Assembly (NCBI RefSeq): GCF_034555375.1
Contig: NZ_CP140706.1
Span: forward strand, 6,086,001 to 6,150,000
DNA: 64,000 nucleotides
From: Pseudomonas sp. B33.4
Lineage (GTDB): Bacteria; Pseudomonadota; Gammaproteobacteria; Pseudomonadales; Pseudomonadaceae
Reading direction: 5' to 3'
Numbering within the stretch: position 1 is the first letter of the stretch; every line of letters begins with the position of its first letter. The translations under genes were made by a program, and so were the position numbers. Positions 16,633 to 28,481 of the stretch are shown here, one piece after another. The notes under the pieces were generated by a model. That model saw nothing but the letters and a program-made list of their open reading frames with translations, was not told the DNA's origin and ran no database searches.

Positions 16633-18630
16633 TCAGTCTTCCAGCAGTTCTTCAGCCTGACCCAGGATGTTTTCCAGGGTGAAGCCGAACTCTTCGAACA
16701 GTGCCGAAGCCGGAGCCGATTCGCCGTAAGTGGTCATGCCGATCACGCGACCTTCCAGACCCACATACTTGAACCAGAAGTCGGCGTGCGCCGCTTCGAT
16801 CGCGATACGGGCGCTGACCTGCAGCGGCAGCACGGCTTGCTTGTAGCCCGCGTCCTGAGCATCGAACACGCTGGTGCACGGCATGGAAACCACGCGCACT
16901 TTACGGCCCTGCTCGGTCAGCTTGTCGTACGCCTGAACCGCCAGACCCACTTCCGAACCGGTCGAAATCAGGATCAGCTCAGGCTCGCCTGCGCAGTCCT
17001 TCAGCACGTAACCGCCACGGCTGATGTCGGCAATCTGGCCGGCATCACGTTCCTGGTGTTGCAGGTTCTGACGCGAGAAGATCAGTGCCGAAGGGCCGTC
17101 CTTACGCTCCAGAGCGTTTTTCCAGGCCACGGCCGATTCAACGGCATCGGCTGGACGCCAGGTGTCGAGGTTCGGTGTGGTACGCAGGCTGGTCAGTTGC
17201 TCGATCGGCTGGTGCGTCGGGCCGTCTTCGCCCAGACCGATGGAGTCGTGGGTGTAGACGTGGATCACTTGCTTCTTCATCAGCGCCGACATGCGCACGG
17301 CGTTGCGGGCGTATTCCATGAACATCAGGAAGGTCGCGCCGTAAGGCACCAGGCCGCCGTGCAGGGTGACGCCGTTCATGATTGCGGTCATGCCGAATTC
17401 GCGCACGCCGTAATACATGTAGTTGCCGCTGGCATCTTCAGCGCTGACGCCTTTGCAACCTTTCCACAGGGTCAGGTTGGAACCGGCCAGGTCAGCGGAG
17501 CCGCCGAGCAGTTCCGGCAGCAACGGGCCGAACGCGTTCAGGGTGTTCTGGCTGGCTTTACGGCTGGCGATGGTTTCGCCTTTGGCCGCGACTTCAGCGA
17601 TGTAAGCCGAAGCTTTTTCGGAGAAGTCGGCCGGCAGTTCGCCGCTCAGGCGACGCACCAGTTCGTTGGCTTCGGTCGGGAACGCAGCGGAGTAAGCAGC
17701 GAAACGCTGATCCCACTCGGCTTCGGCCGCGCGACCTTTTTCCTTGGCATCCCACTCGGCATAGATGTCAGCCGGGATTTCGAACGGACCGTGGTTCCAG
17801 TTCAGCGCCTGACGGGTCAGGGCGATTTCCGCGTCACCCAGTGGGGCGCCGTGGCAGTCTTCTTTGCCCTGTTTGTTCGGCGAGCCGAAACCGATGGTGG
17901 TCTTGCAGCAGATCAGGGTCGGCAGCGGGCTCTTGCGCGCGGTTTCGATAGCGGTCTTGATCTCTTCCGGGTCGTGACCGTCAACGTTGCGGATCACTTG
18001 CCAGTTGTAGGCTTCGAAACGCTTCGGGGTGTCATCGGTGAACCAGCCTTCGACTTCGCCGTCGATGGAGATGCCGTTGTCATCGTAGAACGCAATCAGC
18101 TTGCCCAGACCCAGCGTACCGGCCAGCGAAGCGACTTCGTGGGAAATGCCTTCCATCATGCAGCCATCACCCAGGAACACGTAGGTGTGGTGGTCGACGA
18201 TGTTGTGGTTCGGACGGTTGAACTGCGCCGCCAGGACTTTTTCAGCCAGGGCGAAACCGACGGCGTTGGCCAGACCCTGACCCAGCGGGCCGGTGGTGGT
18301 TTCAACGCCCGGGGTGTAACCGAATTCCGGGTGGCCCGGGGTGCGGCTGTGCAGTTGACGGAACTGCTTGAGGTCTTCGATCGACAGGTCATAACCGGTC
18401 AGGTGCAGCAGCGAGTAGATCAACATCGAGCCGTGGCCGTTGGACAGCACGAAGCGGTCACGGTCGGCGAACGATGGATTGCTCGGGTTGTGCTTGAGGT
18501 AGTCGCGCCAAAGCACTTCGGCAATATCTGCCATACCCATTGGGGCACCGGGATGGCCGCTGTTGGCTTTTTGCACGGCATCCATGCTGAGGGCACGAAT
18601 GGCGTTGGCACGCTCACGACGGCTAGGCAT
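16633..18630 (-). CDS. tkt: Transketolase
   Basis: The 665-residue enzyme has the N-terminal [29 protein letters not shown], the thiamine diphosphate motif [12 protein letters not shown] (about residues 154-165) and the transketolase signature [13 protein letters not shown] (about residue 470). It moves two-carbon units between sugar phosphates in the pentose phosphate pathway. CAGGAG precedes the ATG. It is the first gene of the tkt-epd-pgk-(two lipoproteins)-fba block and is transcribed away from the ArsR-type regulator gene. Confidence 0.97.
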   Translation of the reverse strand: MPSRRERANAIRALSMDAVQKANSGHPGAPMGMADIAEVLWRDYLKHNPSNPSFADRDRFVLSNGHGSMLIYSLLHLTGYDLSIEDLKQFRQLHSRTPGHPEFGYTPGVETTTGPLGQGLANAVGFALAEKVLAAQFNRPNHNIVDHHTYVFLGDGCMMEGISHEVASLAGTLGLGKLIAFYDDNGISIDGEVEGWFTDDTPKRFEAYNWQVIRNVDGHDPEEIKTAIETARKSPLPTLICCKTTIGFGSPNKQGKEDCHGAPLGDAEIALTRQALNWNHGPFEIPADIYAEWDAKEKGRAAEAEWDQRFAAYSAAFPTEANELVRRLSGELPADFSEKASAYIAEVAAKGETIASRKASQNTLNAFGPLLPELLGGSADLAGSNLTLWKGCKGVSAEDASGNYMYYGVREFGMTAIMNGVTLHGGLVPYGATFLMFMEYARNAVRMSALMKKQVIHVYTHDSIGLGEDGPTHQPIEQLTSLRTTPNLDTWRPADAVESAVAWKNALERKDGPSALIFSRQNLQHQERDAGQIADISRGGYVLKDCAGEPELILISTGSEVGLAVQAYDKLTEQGRKVRVVSMPCTSVFDAQDAGYKQAVLPLQVSARIAIEAAHADFWFKYVGLEGRVIGMTTYGESAPASALFEEFGFTLENILGQAEELLED

Positions 18631-18824
18631 CGCTGATCTCCTGGGTGTGAATAGATTGAAACGGAAAAAAGGAGGGCATTTTCCCTCACCGGAGCGCCTC
18701 GGGGCAATGACAGATAGTCATCGGGGGGCGTTTTTCCAATGGATAGCGGCGCTTTCTGTTGGTGAAACCTTTCCGCTACTCGTTTGTAGAGTTGACCGTC
18801 TCGTGAGAAGTGCCATTTATCGAG

Positions 18825-18848
18825 CAATATCAAAACTTTTTGATATTG
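18825..18848. promoter_or_regulatory. Perfect 11-bp palindrome, candidate operator
   Basis: CAATATCAAAA (18825-18835), 2-bp spacer, TTTTGATATTG (18838-18848). It lies 40 bp upstream of the ArsR-methyltransferase start, a usual place for autoregulation by an ArsR-fold dimer. The protein-DNA link is inference. Confidence 0.65.
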
Positions 18849-18888
18849 GCCTTGCGATGAATTCCCCCCGTCTCTAGACTGCGGCCCT

Positions 18889-19884
18889 ATGAATTTACGC
18901 GTGCCTTCCATTCGCCATGACGATTGCGACGAGCTGGCGGCCCTGTGCAAGGCCGGCGGTGATCCGTTGCGGCTGAATGTCTTGCGCGCGCTGGCCAACG
19001 ACTCGTTCGGCGTATTGGAGCTGGCGCAGATTTTCGGCATTGGCCAGTCCGGCATGAGTCATCACCTGAAGGTACTGGCTCAAGCCGACCTGGTGGCGAC
19101 CCGCCGTGAAGGCAACGCGATTTTCTATCGCCGCGCCCTGCCCCACACCGAACTGCTCGGCGGCAAGCTGCACGCGGCATTGTTAGAAGAAGTCGACAAC
19201 CTGGCACTGCCTGACGACGTGCAAGCGCGCATCGAGCAGGTTCACGGCCAACGTGCCGCCGCCAGCCAGGACTTTTTCGCCCGGGTGGCGGAGAAATTCC
19301 GTGCCCAGCAAGACTTGATCGCAGGCCTGCCGCAGTACCGCGAGAGCGTGCTGGCCCTGCTCGACAAACTGAACTTCAATGGTGCAGCCACGGCCATTGA
19401 AGTCGGCCCCGGCGATGGTGCTTTTCTGCCGGAACTGGCGCGGCGCTTCGGCACCGTCACCGCGCTGGACAACAGCCCGGCGATGCTCGAACTGGCGCGT
19501 CAGGTATGTGAACGTGAACAGCTGGCTAACGTCAGCCTGCAATTGGCCGATGCATTGAACGGCACAAGCCTCAAGGCTGATTGCGTAGTGTTGAACATGG
19601 TGTTGCACCATTTCGCCGCGCCGGCCGATGCGCTCAAGCACATGGCCGACCTGCTGCAACCGGGCGGTAGTCTGCTCGTGACAGAGTTATGTAGCCACAA
19701 CCAGAGTTGGGCCAGGGAGGCCTGCGGTGATCTGTGGTTGGGGTTTGAACAGGACGATTTGGCCCGTTGGGCCACCGCTGCGGGACTCGTTCCCGGGGAC
19801 AGCCTCTATGTAGGCTTACGTAATGGTTTCCAGATCCAGGTCCGCCACTTTCAGCGACCGGCTGGCGACACTCACCATCGGTAA
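18889..19884 (+). CDS. ArsR-family regulator fused to SAM-dependent methyltransferase
   Basis: The 331-residue protein has an ArsR-type winged helix at about residues 8-95 (DPLRLNVLRALANDSFGVLELAQIFGIGQSGMSHHLKVLAQADLV, given here as two joined helices and turn). A class I methyltransferase domain follows, with AIEVGPGDGAFLPELARR (motif I, about residues 166-183) and VTALDNSPAMLELA. It lies 18 nt upstream of metK on the same strand. The likely meaning is a regulator that senses SAM or SAH and controls the metK operon. Related ArsR-fold SAH sensors (SahR) are described in Proteobacteria. Whether the methyltransferase half is active is unknown. Confidence 0.85.
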   Translation: MNLRVPSIRHDDCDELAALCKAGGDPLRLNVLRALANDSFGVLELAQIFGIGQSGMSHHLKVLAQADLVATRREGNAIFYRRALPHTELLGGKLHAALLEEVDNLALPDDVQARIEQVHGQRAAASQDFFARVAEKFRAQQDLIAGLPQYRESVLALLDKLNFNGAATAIEVGPGDGAFLPELARRFGTVTALDNSPAMLELARQVCEREQLANVSLQLADALNGTSLKADCVVLNMVLHHFAAPADALKHMADLLQPGGSLLVTELCSHNQSWAREACGDLWLGFEQDDLARWATAAGLVPGDSLYVGLRNGFQIQVRHFQRPAGDTHHR

Positions 19885-19902
19885 ATTCAGGAAAACATCG
19901 AG

Positions 19903-21093
<1,191 letters not shown>

Positions 21094-21111
21094 GACTTCC
21101 CCCGGCGGTAC

Positions 21112-21149
21112 AAAAAGCCCCGCACGGTTCGCGCCGTGCGGGGCTTTTT
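21112..21149 (+). terminator. Rho-independent terminator of metK
   Basis: AAAAAGCCCCGCACGG, 6-nt loop, CCGTGCGGGGCTTTTT, 18 bp past the metK stop. Confidence 0.92.
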
Positions 21150-21215
21150 CATGCCAGCATCAAAGAGTTCAACTCAGAACGTTCAGGTCGATGCACATTC
21201 AACAAACCACTCAGT

Positions 21216-21261
21216 CAGTCCCCTCTCCCTCAGGGAGAGGGTTAGGGTGAGGGGCTTTTTT
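21216..21261. repeat. CCCTCTCCC/GGGAGAGGG palindrome (single end)
   Basis: One end-type palindrome of the long-repeat family (see 6247), followed by TAGGGTGAGGGGCTTTTTT, so it may also terminate transcription. Confidence 0.75.
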
Positions 21262-21338
21262 ACTGCACAGAAACAAGCCGTAAAACACCCATCCGGCGAA
21301 GTAAATATCTTCGCCTAACCTTCAAGCATTCCCCTTGA

Positions 21339-23030
<1,692 letters not shown>

Positions 23031-23127
23031 CTACGCAATCCCGGTGCGCCGGGAACCCATCGGTAGCCCAAGCGCTCCAACAGCGCAGTGCCTGACCGAC
23101 CCGATTGCCTTTGCACATGGAGCTTTT

Positions 23128-23523
23128 ATGAAATTTCTTGCACCGCTCGCCATGCTGACCCTTTGCGGCGTGATGGCCGCCCCCGTAATGGCCGACGAAG
23201 ATGCTCCGGGCCTGACCGGCTGCGCTGCGAAAAAGCAGGGCATCATGAACCAGATCGAACAGGCCAAGTCGCGCGGCAATGCCGACCAGCAGGCGGGTCT
23301 GGAAACGGCTCTGAGTGAAGTGACTGAGCACTGCACCGACGCCGGCCTGAAGAAAGAACGCGAAAACAAGGTGCTTGAAGCCAAGCACGAAGTGAGCAAG
23401 CGTCAGGCTGATCTCGACAAGGCGATGAAAAAAGGCGACCCGGAGAAGATCAACAAGCGCAAAGACAAACTCGCCGAGTCGCGTAAGGAATTGCAGGACG
23501 CGCTGGACGAAATCGATAAGTAA
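23128..23523 (+). CDS. DUF1090 (YqjC-type) periplasmic coiled-coil protein
   Basis: The 131-residue product has a Sec signal peptide (PLAMLTLCGVMAAPVMADED), then a highly charged helical body with CAAKKQGIMNQIEQAKSRGN, a second Cys in EHCTDAGLKKERENKV, and Lys/Glu heptads to the end. This is the pattern of DUF1090/YqjC proteins. The two Cys could pair. Function is unknown. ATG at 23128 is preferred because the signal peptide begins there. Confidence 0.82.
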   Translation: MKFLAPLAMLTLCGVMAAPVMADEDAPGLTGCAAKKQGIMNQIEQAKSRGNADQQAGLETALSEVTEHCTDAGLKKERENKVLEAKHEVSKRQADLDKAMKKGDPEKINKRKDKLAESRKELQDALDEIDK

Positions 23524-23528
23524 AAATC

Positions 23529-23596
23529 AAAAGATCGCAGCCTGCGGCAGCTTCTAACCTGATCAATGCAGGAGCTGCCGCAGGCTGCGATCTTTT
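23529..23596. repeat. REP pair, GATCGCAGCCTGCGGCAGC family
   Basis: Inverted pair between convergent genes (DUF1090 and cytochrome c). Confidence 0.88.
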
Positions 23597-23601
23597 AAAC
23601 A

Positions 23602-24051
23602 TCAATGATCGCGAAACTGTTTATGGCAAGCGCTGCAGGCATCTTCCACTTTCTGCACTGCCGGCCCGAGATTGCTGGCCTTGTAAGGCTGAACCTGACT
23701 GGCGATCACCAATTCACCGGTGGCCGCTTCAAGGTTGCGGGCCATTTCCTGAAAACGGGCCTGCTGCTTCCAGACATCGTCCTTGGCGCTAGTGTGATCT
23801 TCCTCGCGAACTTGCGGGAAATGCTTCCACGGTTCATGGGACAACGCATCGAGCTTGACCGCGCCTTCGGCGAACTTCGGCCCGTCGAACGGAATGCGCC
23901 CACGCAACATGCCGCCCAGGTCTTCGCCGGTTTTGAGCATTTGCTTGAAGATCGCTTTGCGTTGGCCCAGCGGAGAATTCGGATCGACACCGCCACAGGC
24001 GGACAAGGTCAGACAGGCCAGCAATACAACAGAAATGCGTTTAAGAGTCAT
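23602..24051 (-). CDS. Cytochrome c' family lipoprotein
   Basis: The 149-residue product has a lipoprotein signal (VVLLACLTLSACGG, Cys at about 19) and a four-helix-bundle-like body beginning RKAIFKQMLKTGEDLGGMLRG. A C-terminal haem attachment site CSACH (about residues 141-145) is followed by KQFRDH. Position and context match class II cytochromes c (c'/c-556). It would be anchored to a membrane and face the periplasm. The redox partner is unknown. GAGG lies before the ATG. Confidence 0.85.
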   Translation of the reverse strand: MTLKRISVVLLACLTLSACGGVDPNSPLGQRKAIFKQMLKTGEDLGGMLRGRIPFDGPKFAEGAVKLDALSHEPWKHFPQVREEDHTSAKDDVWKQQARFQEMARNLEAATGELVIASQVQPYKASNLGPAVQKVEDACSACHKQFRDH

Positions 24052-24179
24052 GGTGGCCTCAGGTCACGGAATTCGGCGGCCAGTATCCTCGCGTCACCAC
24101 CAAACACCAATAGCCCTATTAAAAATACGGGTTGTTCGAGCGCATGGAGCAATCGGGCGACCGACACAGGAACTACTCC

Positions 24180-25358
24180 ATGAACAGCCGTCTCAAGGCC
24201 TGGCGACACCCGCTGCTCGTCACGCTTCCACTGCTGGCGATCCTCGCCGGCTGCACCGGTGGCGATACTGCCAAGCCAAAAACCCACGCGCTGGCCACTT
24301 ATTCCAGCGCCACATGGGAAGCCCTGCCGACAGTGTCCGACAGCGATCTGGTCGCTGGCTTCGGTTCGTGGCGCAGCGCATGCACCCGGCTCAAGGCTGA
24401 TGCAGTCTGGGGCAACACCTGCGCCGCTGCAGCCAACGTGCCGCAAAGTGCTGACGAGATTCGCGCCTTCCTCAAACAAAATCTCGACGTCTACGGCCTG
24501 CGCGCTGAAAACGACAACCCCAACGGCTTGATCACCGGTTACTACGAACCGGTCTACCCCGGCAGTTTGACGCCGACCGACACGGCCAATGTGCCCGTGT
24601 ATGGCGTGCCGGAAGACATGATCATCGTCTCGCTGGACAGCATTTATCCCGAACTCAAAGGCAAACGCCTGCGCGGTCGCCTTGAAGGTCGGGTACTCAA
24701 ACCGTACGACGATGCCGCAACTATCGAATCGAAGGGAGTTAAAGCCCCAGTGGTGGCTTATCTGACCGACCCGATGAACCTGCAATTCCTGCAGATCCAG
24801 GGTTCCGGGCGGATTCAGACCGAGGACGGCAAACAGCTGCGCATCGCCTACGCCGATCAGAACGGGCACCCGTATCGCCCGATCGGCCGCTGGCTGGTCG
24901 AGCAGGGTGAGCTGAAGAAAGAAGACGTGACCATGAACGCGATCAGCAATTGGGCCAAGGCCAATCCGTCGCGCATCCCCGAACTGCTCGGCAGTAACCC
25001 GAGCTACGTGTTCTTCACCCGCAACCCGGACAGCAACGAAGGCCCGCGCGGCTCGTTGAATGTGCCGCTAACTGCCGGCTACAGCGCGGCGGTGGATCGC
25101 AAAGTGATTCCGTTGGGCAGTCTGTTGTGGCTATCAACCACTAAACCGGATGGCACTGCACTGGTGCGCCCGGTGGCGGCGCAGGATACCGGCGGCGCGA
25201 TTGCCGGCGAGGTTCGCGCGGATCTGTTCTGGGGCACCGGTGAAGCGGCCGGGCAACTGGCCGGAGACATGAAACAGCAAGGGCAGATCTGGATGCTTTG
25301 GCCAAAAGGCGCGGCGTTGCCGCAAGTGCCGCAGGTGGCGGATACAGAGAAGAAGTAA
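24180..25358 (+). CDS. mltA: Membrane-bound lytic transglycosylase A
   Basis: The 392-residue protein has a lipoprotein signal (LVTLPLLAILAGCTGG, Cys at about 23) and the MltA fold: GLITGYYEPVYPGS (about residue 116), PVVAYLTDPMNLQFLQIQGSGRI, and a C-terminal 3D domain (VPLGSLLWLS..., AAQDTGGAI with the catalytic Asp, RADLFWGTG). It cleaves peptidoglycan glycan strands non-hydrolytically at the outer membrane. ATG at 24180 is chosen because AGGAA precedes it. The gene is divergent from the cytochrome c gene. Confidence 0.95.
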   Translation: MNSRLKAWRHPLLVTLPLLAILAGCTGGDTAKPKTHALATYSSATWEALPTVSDSDLVAGFGSWRSACTRLKADAVWGNTCAAAANVPQSADEIRAFLKQNLDVYGLRAENDNPNGLITGYYEPVYPGSLTPTDTANVPVYGVPEDMIIVSLDSIYPELKGKRLRGRLEGRVLKPYDDAATIESKGVKAPVVAYLTDPMNLQFLQIQGSGRIQTEDGKQLRIAYADQNGHPYRPIGRWLVEQGELKKEDVTMNAISNWAKANPSRIPELLGSNPSYVFFTRNPDSNEGPRGSLNVPLTAGYSAAVDRKVIPLGSLLWLSTTKPDGTALVRPVAAQDTGGAIAGEVRADLFWGTGEAAGQLAGDMKQQGQIWMLWPKGAALPQVPQVADTEKK

Positions 25359-25390
25359 GCCTTGGAATCTGCTGAGGTAATCAGATAGCT

Positions 25391-25456
25391 ATCGCGAGCA
25401 GGCTCACTCCTACAGGAGAACGCATTCCAAAATGTAGGAGTGAGCCTGCTCGCGAT
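25391..25456. repeat. REP pair, GTGAGCCTGCTCGCGAT family
   Basis: Compact inverted pair between convergent mltA and MAPEG genes. Confidence 0.9.
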
Positions 25457-25484
25457 GAGGCCATCAGCAACACCAGTAAAATAA

Positions 25485-25868
25485 TCAGACCGACACAAAG
25501 AAGAACGAAGCAATCAGCCCCATCCCGACAAACCACACCAGCGACCGCAAGATCGCCCAGTCCGCCAGGTAGCAAATGATGTAAAGCAGGCGACTGGTAA
25601 TAAACATCACCGCCAGCACATTGACCGTCACCAACTGCGCGGTTCCCACCAGGTGCGCGACGATCACCGCCGCTGCAAACGCCGGCATCACCTCAAAGCT
25701 GTTCAGCTGCGCCGCGTGCGCCCGACGGGCCACACCGTTGAGACTTTCAAGAAAGTCGCGCGGATCGTGGTTGTCACTCAACCGGTAGCCGCCCACGGTT
25801 TTCGCCACGCCAGTGCAGACATACGGCAGAAAAATCGCAATCAACACACACCACAGAGCCACCGTCAT
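25485..25868 (-). CDS. MAPEG family membrane protein
   Basis: The 127-residue product has four hydrophobic segments and the MAPEG pattern: DNHDPRDFLESLNGVARRAHAAQLNSFEVMPAFAAAV (glutathione-site Arg/Asn and the ExxPxF motif) and ITSRLLYIICYLAD. It is an inner membrane protein related to eukaryotic microsomal glutathione transferases and eicosanoid enzymes. The bacterial substrate is unknown. AAGGAC precedes the ATG. Confidence 0.85.
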   Translation of the reverse strand: MTVALWCVLIAIFLPYVCTGVAKTVGGYRLSDNHDPRDFLESLNGVARRAHAAQLNSFEVMPAFAAAVIVAHLVGTAQLVTVNVLAVMFITSRLLYIICYLADWAILRSLVWFVGMGLIASFFFVSV

Positions 25869-25907
25869 AACGCCGTCCTTTTTTCGGGTTTTAGAATTCG
25901 CGAGCGG

Positions 25908-26741
25908 TCAGAACTTCATCACCAGCATGCCGATCAGCACCAACCCACAGGCTAAGAGCCGCGGTCGGCCGAAAGGTTCTTTCAAGTAGCGCATACCGAA
26001 CAGCACCACCAGAATCACGCTGATTTCGCGCAACGCTGCCGCTTCGGCAATCGAGCCCAACTGCATCGCCCATAGCACCAGAGCATAGCTGAACAACACA
26101 CAAAACCCGACGGCCAACCCCAGCTTCCATTGCTCACGCCAGAACTGCATGAACGCCGGACGCTTGGCGACCCATGCCAGCAACGGGAACGGCCAGGCAC
26201 TGAGCAGCGTGACCCAGACCAGATAATCGAGCGGATGCGACCAGCGCCTCAGCGCCTGGCCATCGATGTAGGTGTAGCAGCCGATGCACAGGCCGATGAG
26301 CGCCACCACTGGCAGCATCGACCAAGGCAAGTGTTTGCCACCGCCACCCTGCCAAAGCAGACAGGCCATGCCGAACGGAATCAGCATGATCCCGAAGATC
26401 TGCTGCGTGGTGAGTACTTCACCGGCGAAGATCAAAGTCAGTGCGAGCACCACTAACGGCGACAATCCGCGCATCAGTGGATACACCAGGCCCAGATCGC
26501 CGACCCGATATGCCTGAATCAACAGATAGCGATAGAGCAGTTCAAACGCAGCTGAAGCCAAAATCCACGGCCAGATTTCCACCGGCGGCAGATTCACGAA
26601 CGGCAATGCGATAGCGACAACCAGCAATGCCACAGTGTCCATGCACGCGACCACCAACAATCGTTCGGCACTGAACTTGATCAACGTATTCCACGCCGCA
26701 TGCAACAGCGCCGCCACCAATACCAACCCCGTCGCCAGCAC
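25908..26741 (-). CDS. EamA-type (DMT superfamily) transporter
   Basis: The 277-residue protein has ten hydrophobic segments in two EamA repeats, beginning LVLVAALLHAAWNTLIKFSAE, with PLMRGLSPLVVLALTLIFAGE in the first half and LREISVILVVLFGMRYLKEPFG in the second. It is an inner membrane drug/metabolite-type permease; the substrate is unknown. The start is a GTG at 26741 with AAGGGG upstream. It is 39 nt upstream of the MAPEG gene on the same strand. Confidence 0.85.
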   Translation of the reverse strand: MLATGLVLVAALLHAAWNTLIKFSAERLLVVACMDTVALLVVAIALPFVNLPPVEIWPWILASAAFELLYRYLLIQAYRVGDLGLVYPLMRGLSPLVVLALTLIFAGEVLTTQQIFGIMLIPFGMACLLWQGGGGKHLPWSMLPVVALIGLCIGCYTYIDGQALRRWSHPLDYLVWVTLLSAWPFPLLAWVAKRPAFMQFWREQWKLGLAVGFCVLFSYALVLWAMQLGSIAEAAALREISVILVVLFGMRYLKEPFGRPRLLACGLVLIGMLVMKF

Positions 26742-27047
26742 GTCTCACCCCTTGTTTTTATAGTCCCCATGTAGGAGCTGCCGCAGGCGGCAATCTTTTG
26801 ATTTTGATTTTTAACAGCGACATCAAAAGATCGCAGCCTGCGGCAGCTCCTACAGTGAAAATCCGAATAGTCAGATTATTGATTCGCGATGTGTCAGCAG
26901 CTGTTTATACTGCAAGCGACCACGCCGCACTCAGTTGCGCACAGAAAAATACCAATAATTCCTGCCTGCCCTGCTCTCCTCGGAGATCGGTTGTCGGCCT
27001 GCGTATGCCTGATCAAAGCGTCAAGACTACCGACAGAGACCTTGCGC
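26742..27047. other. Divergent intergenic region with REP pair
   Basis: 306 bp between the EamA and MFS genes. It holds the REP pair at 26770 and, beyond it, a TATACT at 26906-26911 that could be the -10 of the MFS promoter, with no good -35 at the right distance. Confidence 0.4.
26770..26855. repeat. REP pair, GGAGCTGCCGCAGGC family
   Basis: Inverted pair; the left copy has diverged (GCGGCAATC in place of GCTGCGATC). Confidence 0.85.
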
Positions 27048-28217
27048 ATGCCACTCGCCTTGCTTGCCCTCGCTGTTGCCGCATTCGGCATCGGCACAAC
27101 CGAATTCGTCATCATGGGCCTGCTGCCCGATGTTGCCCGCGACCTTGCCGTGAGCATTCCCGAGGCTGGTCTATTGATCACCGGCTACGCGCTGGGCGTG
27201 GTGTTCGGCGCGCCGATTCTGGCGATCGGCACCGCCAACATGCCACGCAAAGCGACACTGCTGGGCATGACGCTGATGTTCATCCTCGGCAACATTCTTT
27301 GCGCCCTCGCCCCCAACTACGCAACGCTGATGGCCGCGCGAGTGGTCACGGCGCTGTGCCATGGCGCGTTTTTCGGCATCGGTTCGGTGGTCGCCGCCGG
27401 GCTGGTGGCACCGAACAAACGAGCCCAGGCGATTGCGATGATGTTCACCGGCCTGACTTTGGCCAACGTCCTCGGCGTGCCGCTGGGCACTGCGCTGGGT
27501 CAGTATGCCGGCTGGCGTTCGACCTTTTGGGCGGTTTCGGTAATCGGTGTGATCGCAGCTCTGGCGCAGTGGTTGTGGCTGCCGAAACACATCCCGATGG
27601 ACAAGGCCAACCTCGCCAGCGAATTCAAGGTACTGGGCAAGATCAACGTGTTGCTGGCGCTGGGCATGAGCGTGCTGGCTTCGACCAGCCTGTTCAGCGT
27701 GTTCACCTACATCGCGCCGATCCTGCAGGACATCACCGGCGTCAGTCCGCATGGCGTGACGGTGATGTTGCTGTTGTTCGGCGTCGGTCTGACCGGCGGC
27801 AGCATGCTCGGCGGACGCTTGGCCGATAGCCGTTTGTTGCCTTCGCTGGTGGGTGTTGCCCTGGCGGTGGTGGTGATTCTGGCGGCGTTCAGCCAGACCA
27901 GCCGTTCGGTGGTACCGGCAGCGATCACGCTGGTGCTGTGGGGGATTTTTGCTTTTGCGCTGTGCCCGATCCTGCAACTTTTGATTATCGATCAGGCCCA
28001 TGAAGCACCGAATCTGGGGTCGACGCTGAACCAGAGCGCCTTCAATCTCGGTAACGCGGCCGGTGCGTGGATTGGTGGACTGGTGGTTGCCAGTGGCGCG
28101 GATCTGGCGGACTTGCCTTGGACTGGTGCGCTGGTCGGTGTGTTGACGGTGCTGACGGCGTTGTTTTTCATCTATCTGCAACGTCGCAGCGCTGCTGCGG
28201 TCAATGTGTCCGGCTAG
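27048..28217 (+). CDS. MFS efflux transporter (AraJ/DHA1 type)
   Basis: The 389-residue protein has twelve hydrophobic segments. Its N-terminus (FGIGTTEFVIMGLLPDVARD) and GYALGVVFGAPI (motif region before loop 2-3) are typical of the DHA1 drug/arabinose-efflux MFS group. RVVTALCHGAFFGIGSVVAAG in helix 4 and ANVLGVPLGTALGQ (motif C region) follow. It is an inner membrane proton-driven exporter with unknown substrate. The ATG at 27048 is chosen by family length. The frame is open further upstream, but those codons do not look like protein. Confidence 0.87.
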   Translation: MPLALLALAVAAFGIGTTEFVIMGLLPDVARDLAVSIPEAGLLITGYALGVVFGAPILAIGTANMPRKATLLGMTLMFILGNILCALAPNYATLMAARVVTALCHGAFFGIGSVVAAGLVAPNKRAQAIAMMFTGLTLANVLGVPLGTALGQYAGWRSTFWAVSVIGVIAALAQWLWLPKHIPMDKANLASEFKVLGKINVLLALGMSVLASTSLFSVFTYIAPILQDITGVSPHGVTVMLLLFGVGLTGGSMLGGRLADSRLLPSLVGVALAVVVILAAFSQTSRSVVPAAITLVLWGIFAFALCPILQLLIIDQAHEAPNLGSTLNQSAFNLGNAAGAWIGGLVVASGADLADLPWTGALVGVLTVLTALFFIYLQRRSAAAVNVSG

Positions 28218-28370
28218 CCCTCACCCTCTCCCAGTGGGAGAGGGAACTGACCGTGTTGAATGTTCGAGTTACATCGACCTGAAATTTCAGAGCCGAACTC
28301 AGGCCCTGAAAGACTTGAAGATCTGCTCCCTTTCCCCCTCTCCCCAAGGGAGAGGGCTGGGGTGAGGGGG
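28218..28370. repeat. Long palindromic repeat, CCCTCTCCC/GGGAGAGGG ends
   Basis: Inverted CCCTCACCCTCTCCC ends with an interior carrying ACATCGACCTGAAA, GACTTGAAGATCTGCTCCC; a variant member of the family described at 6247, closer in its interior to the units at 48480. Confidence 0.75.
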
Positions 28371-28481
28371 CTCTTGATCTCATCACAGCATCAACTGTGT
28401 CCCGATCCTGACTCAACCCATCCAACCCCTGCACCAAAGATTCGGTGCGCTATCTTTCACCCCTCATCCAAAGGACCCCGG

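Noticed and set aside
15454..18636. A 1060-codon open frame on the plus strand opposite tkt and epd
   Set aside because: It is antisense to two clearly recognised enzymes; GC-rich codon bias leaves such frames open, and its translation resembles no protein family.
18693..18740. Hairpin GCCTCGGGGCAATGAC...GTCATCGGGGGGC upstream of tkt
   Set aside because: Imperfect arms with mismatches, no known leader class, and too far from both starts to interpret.
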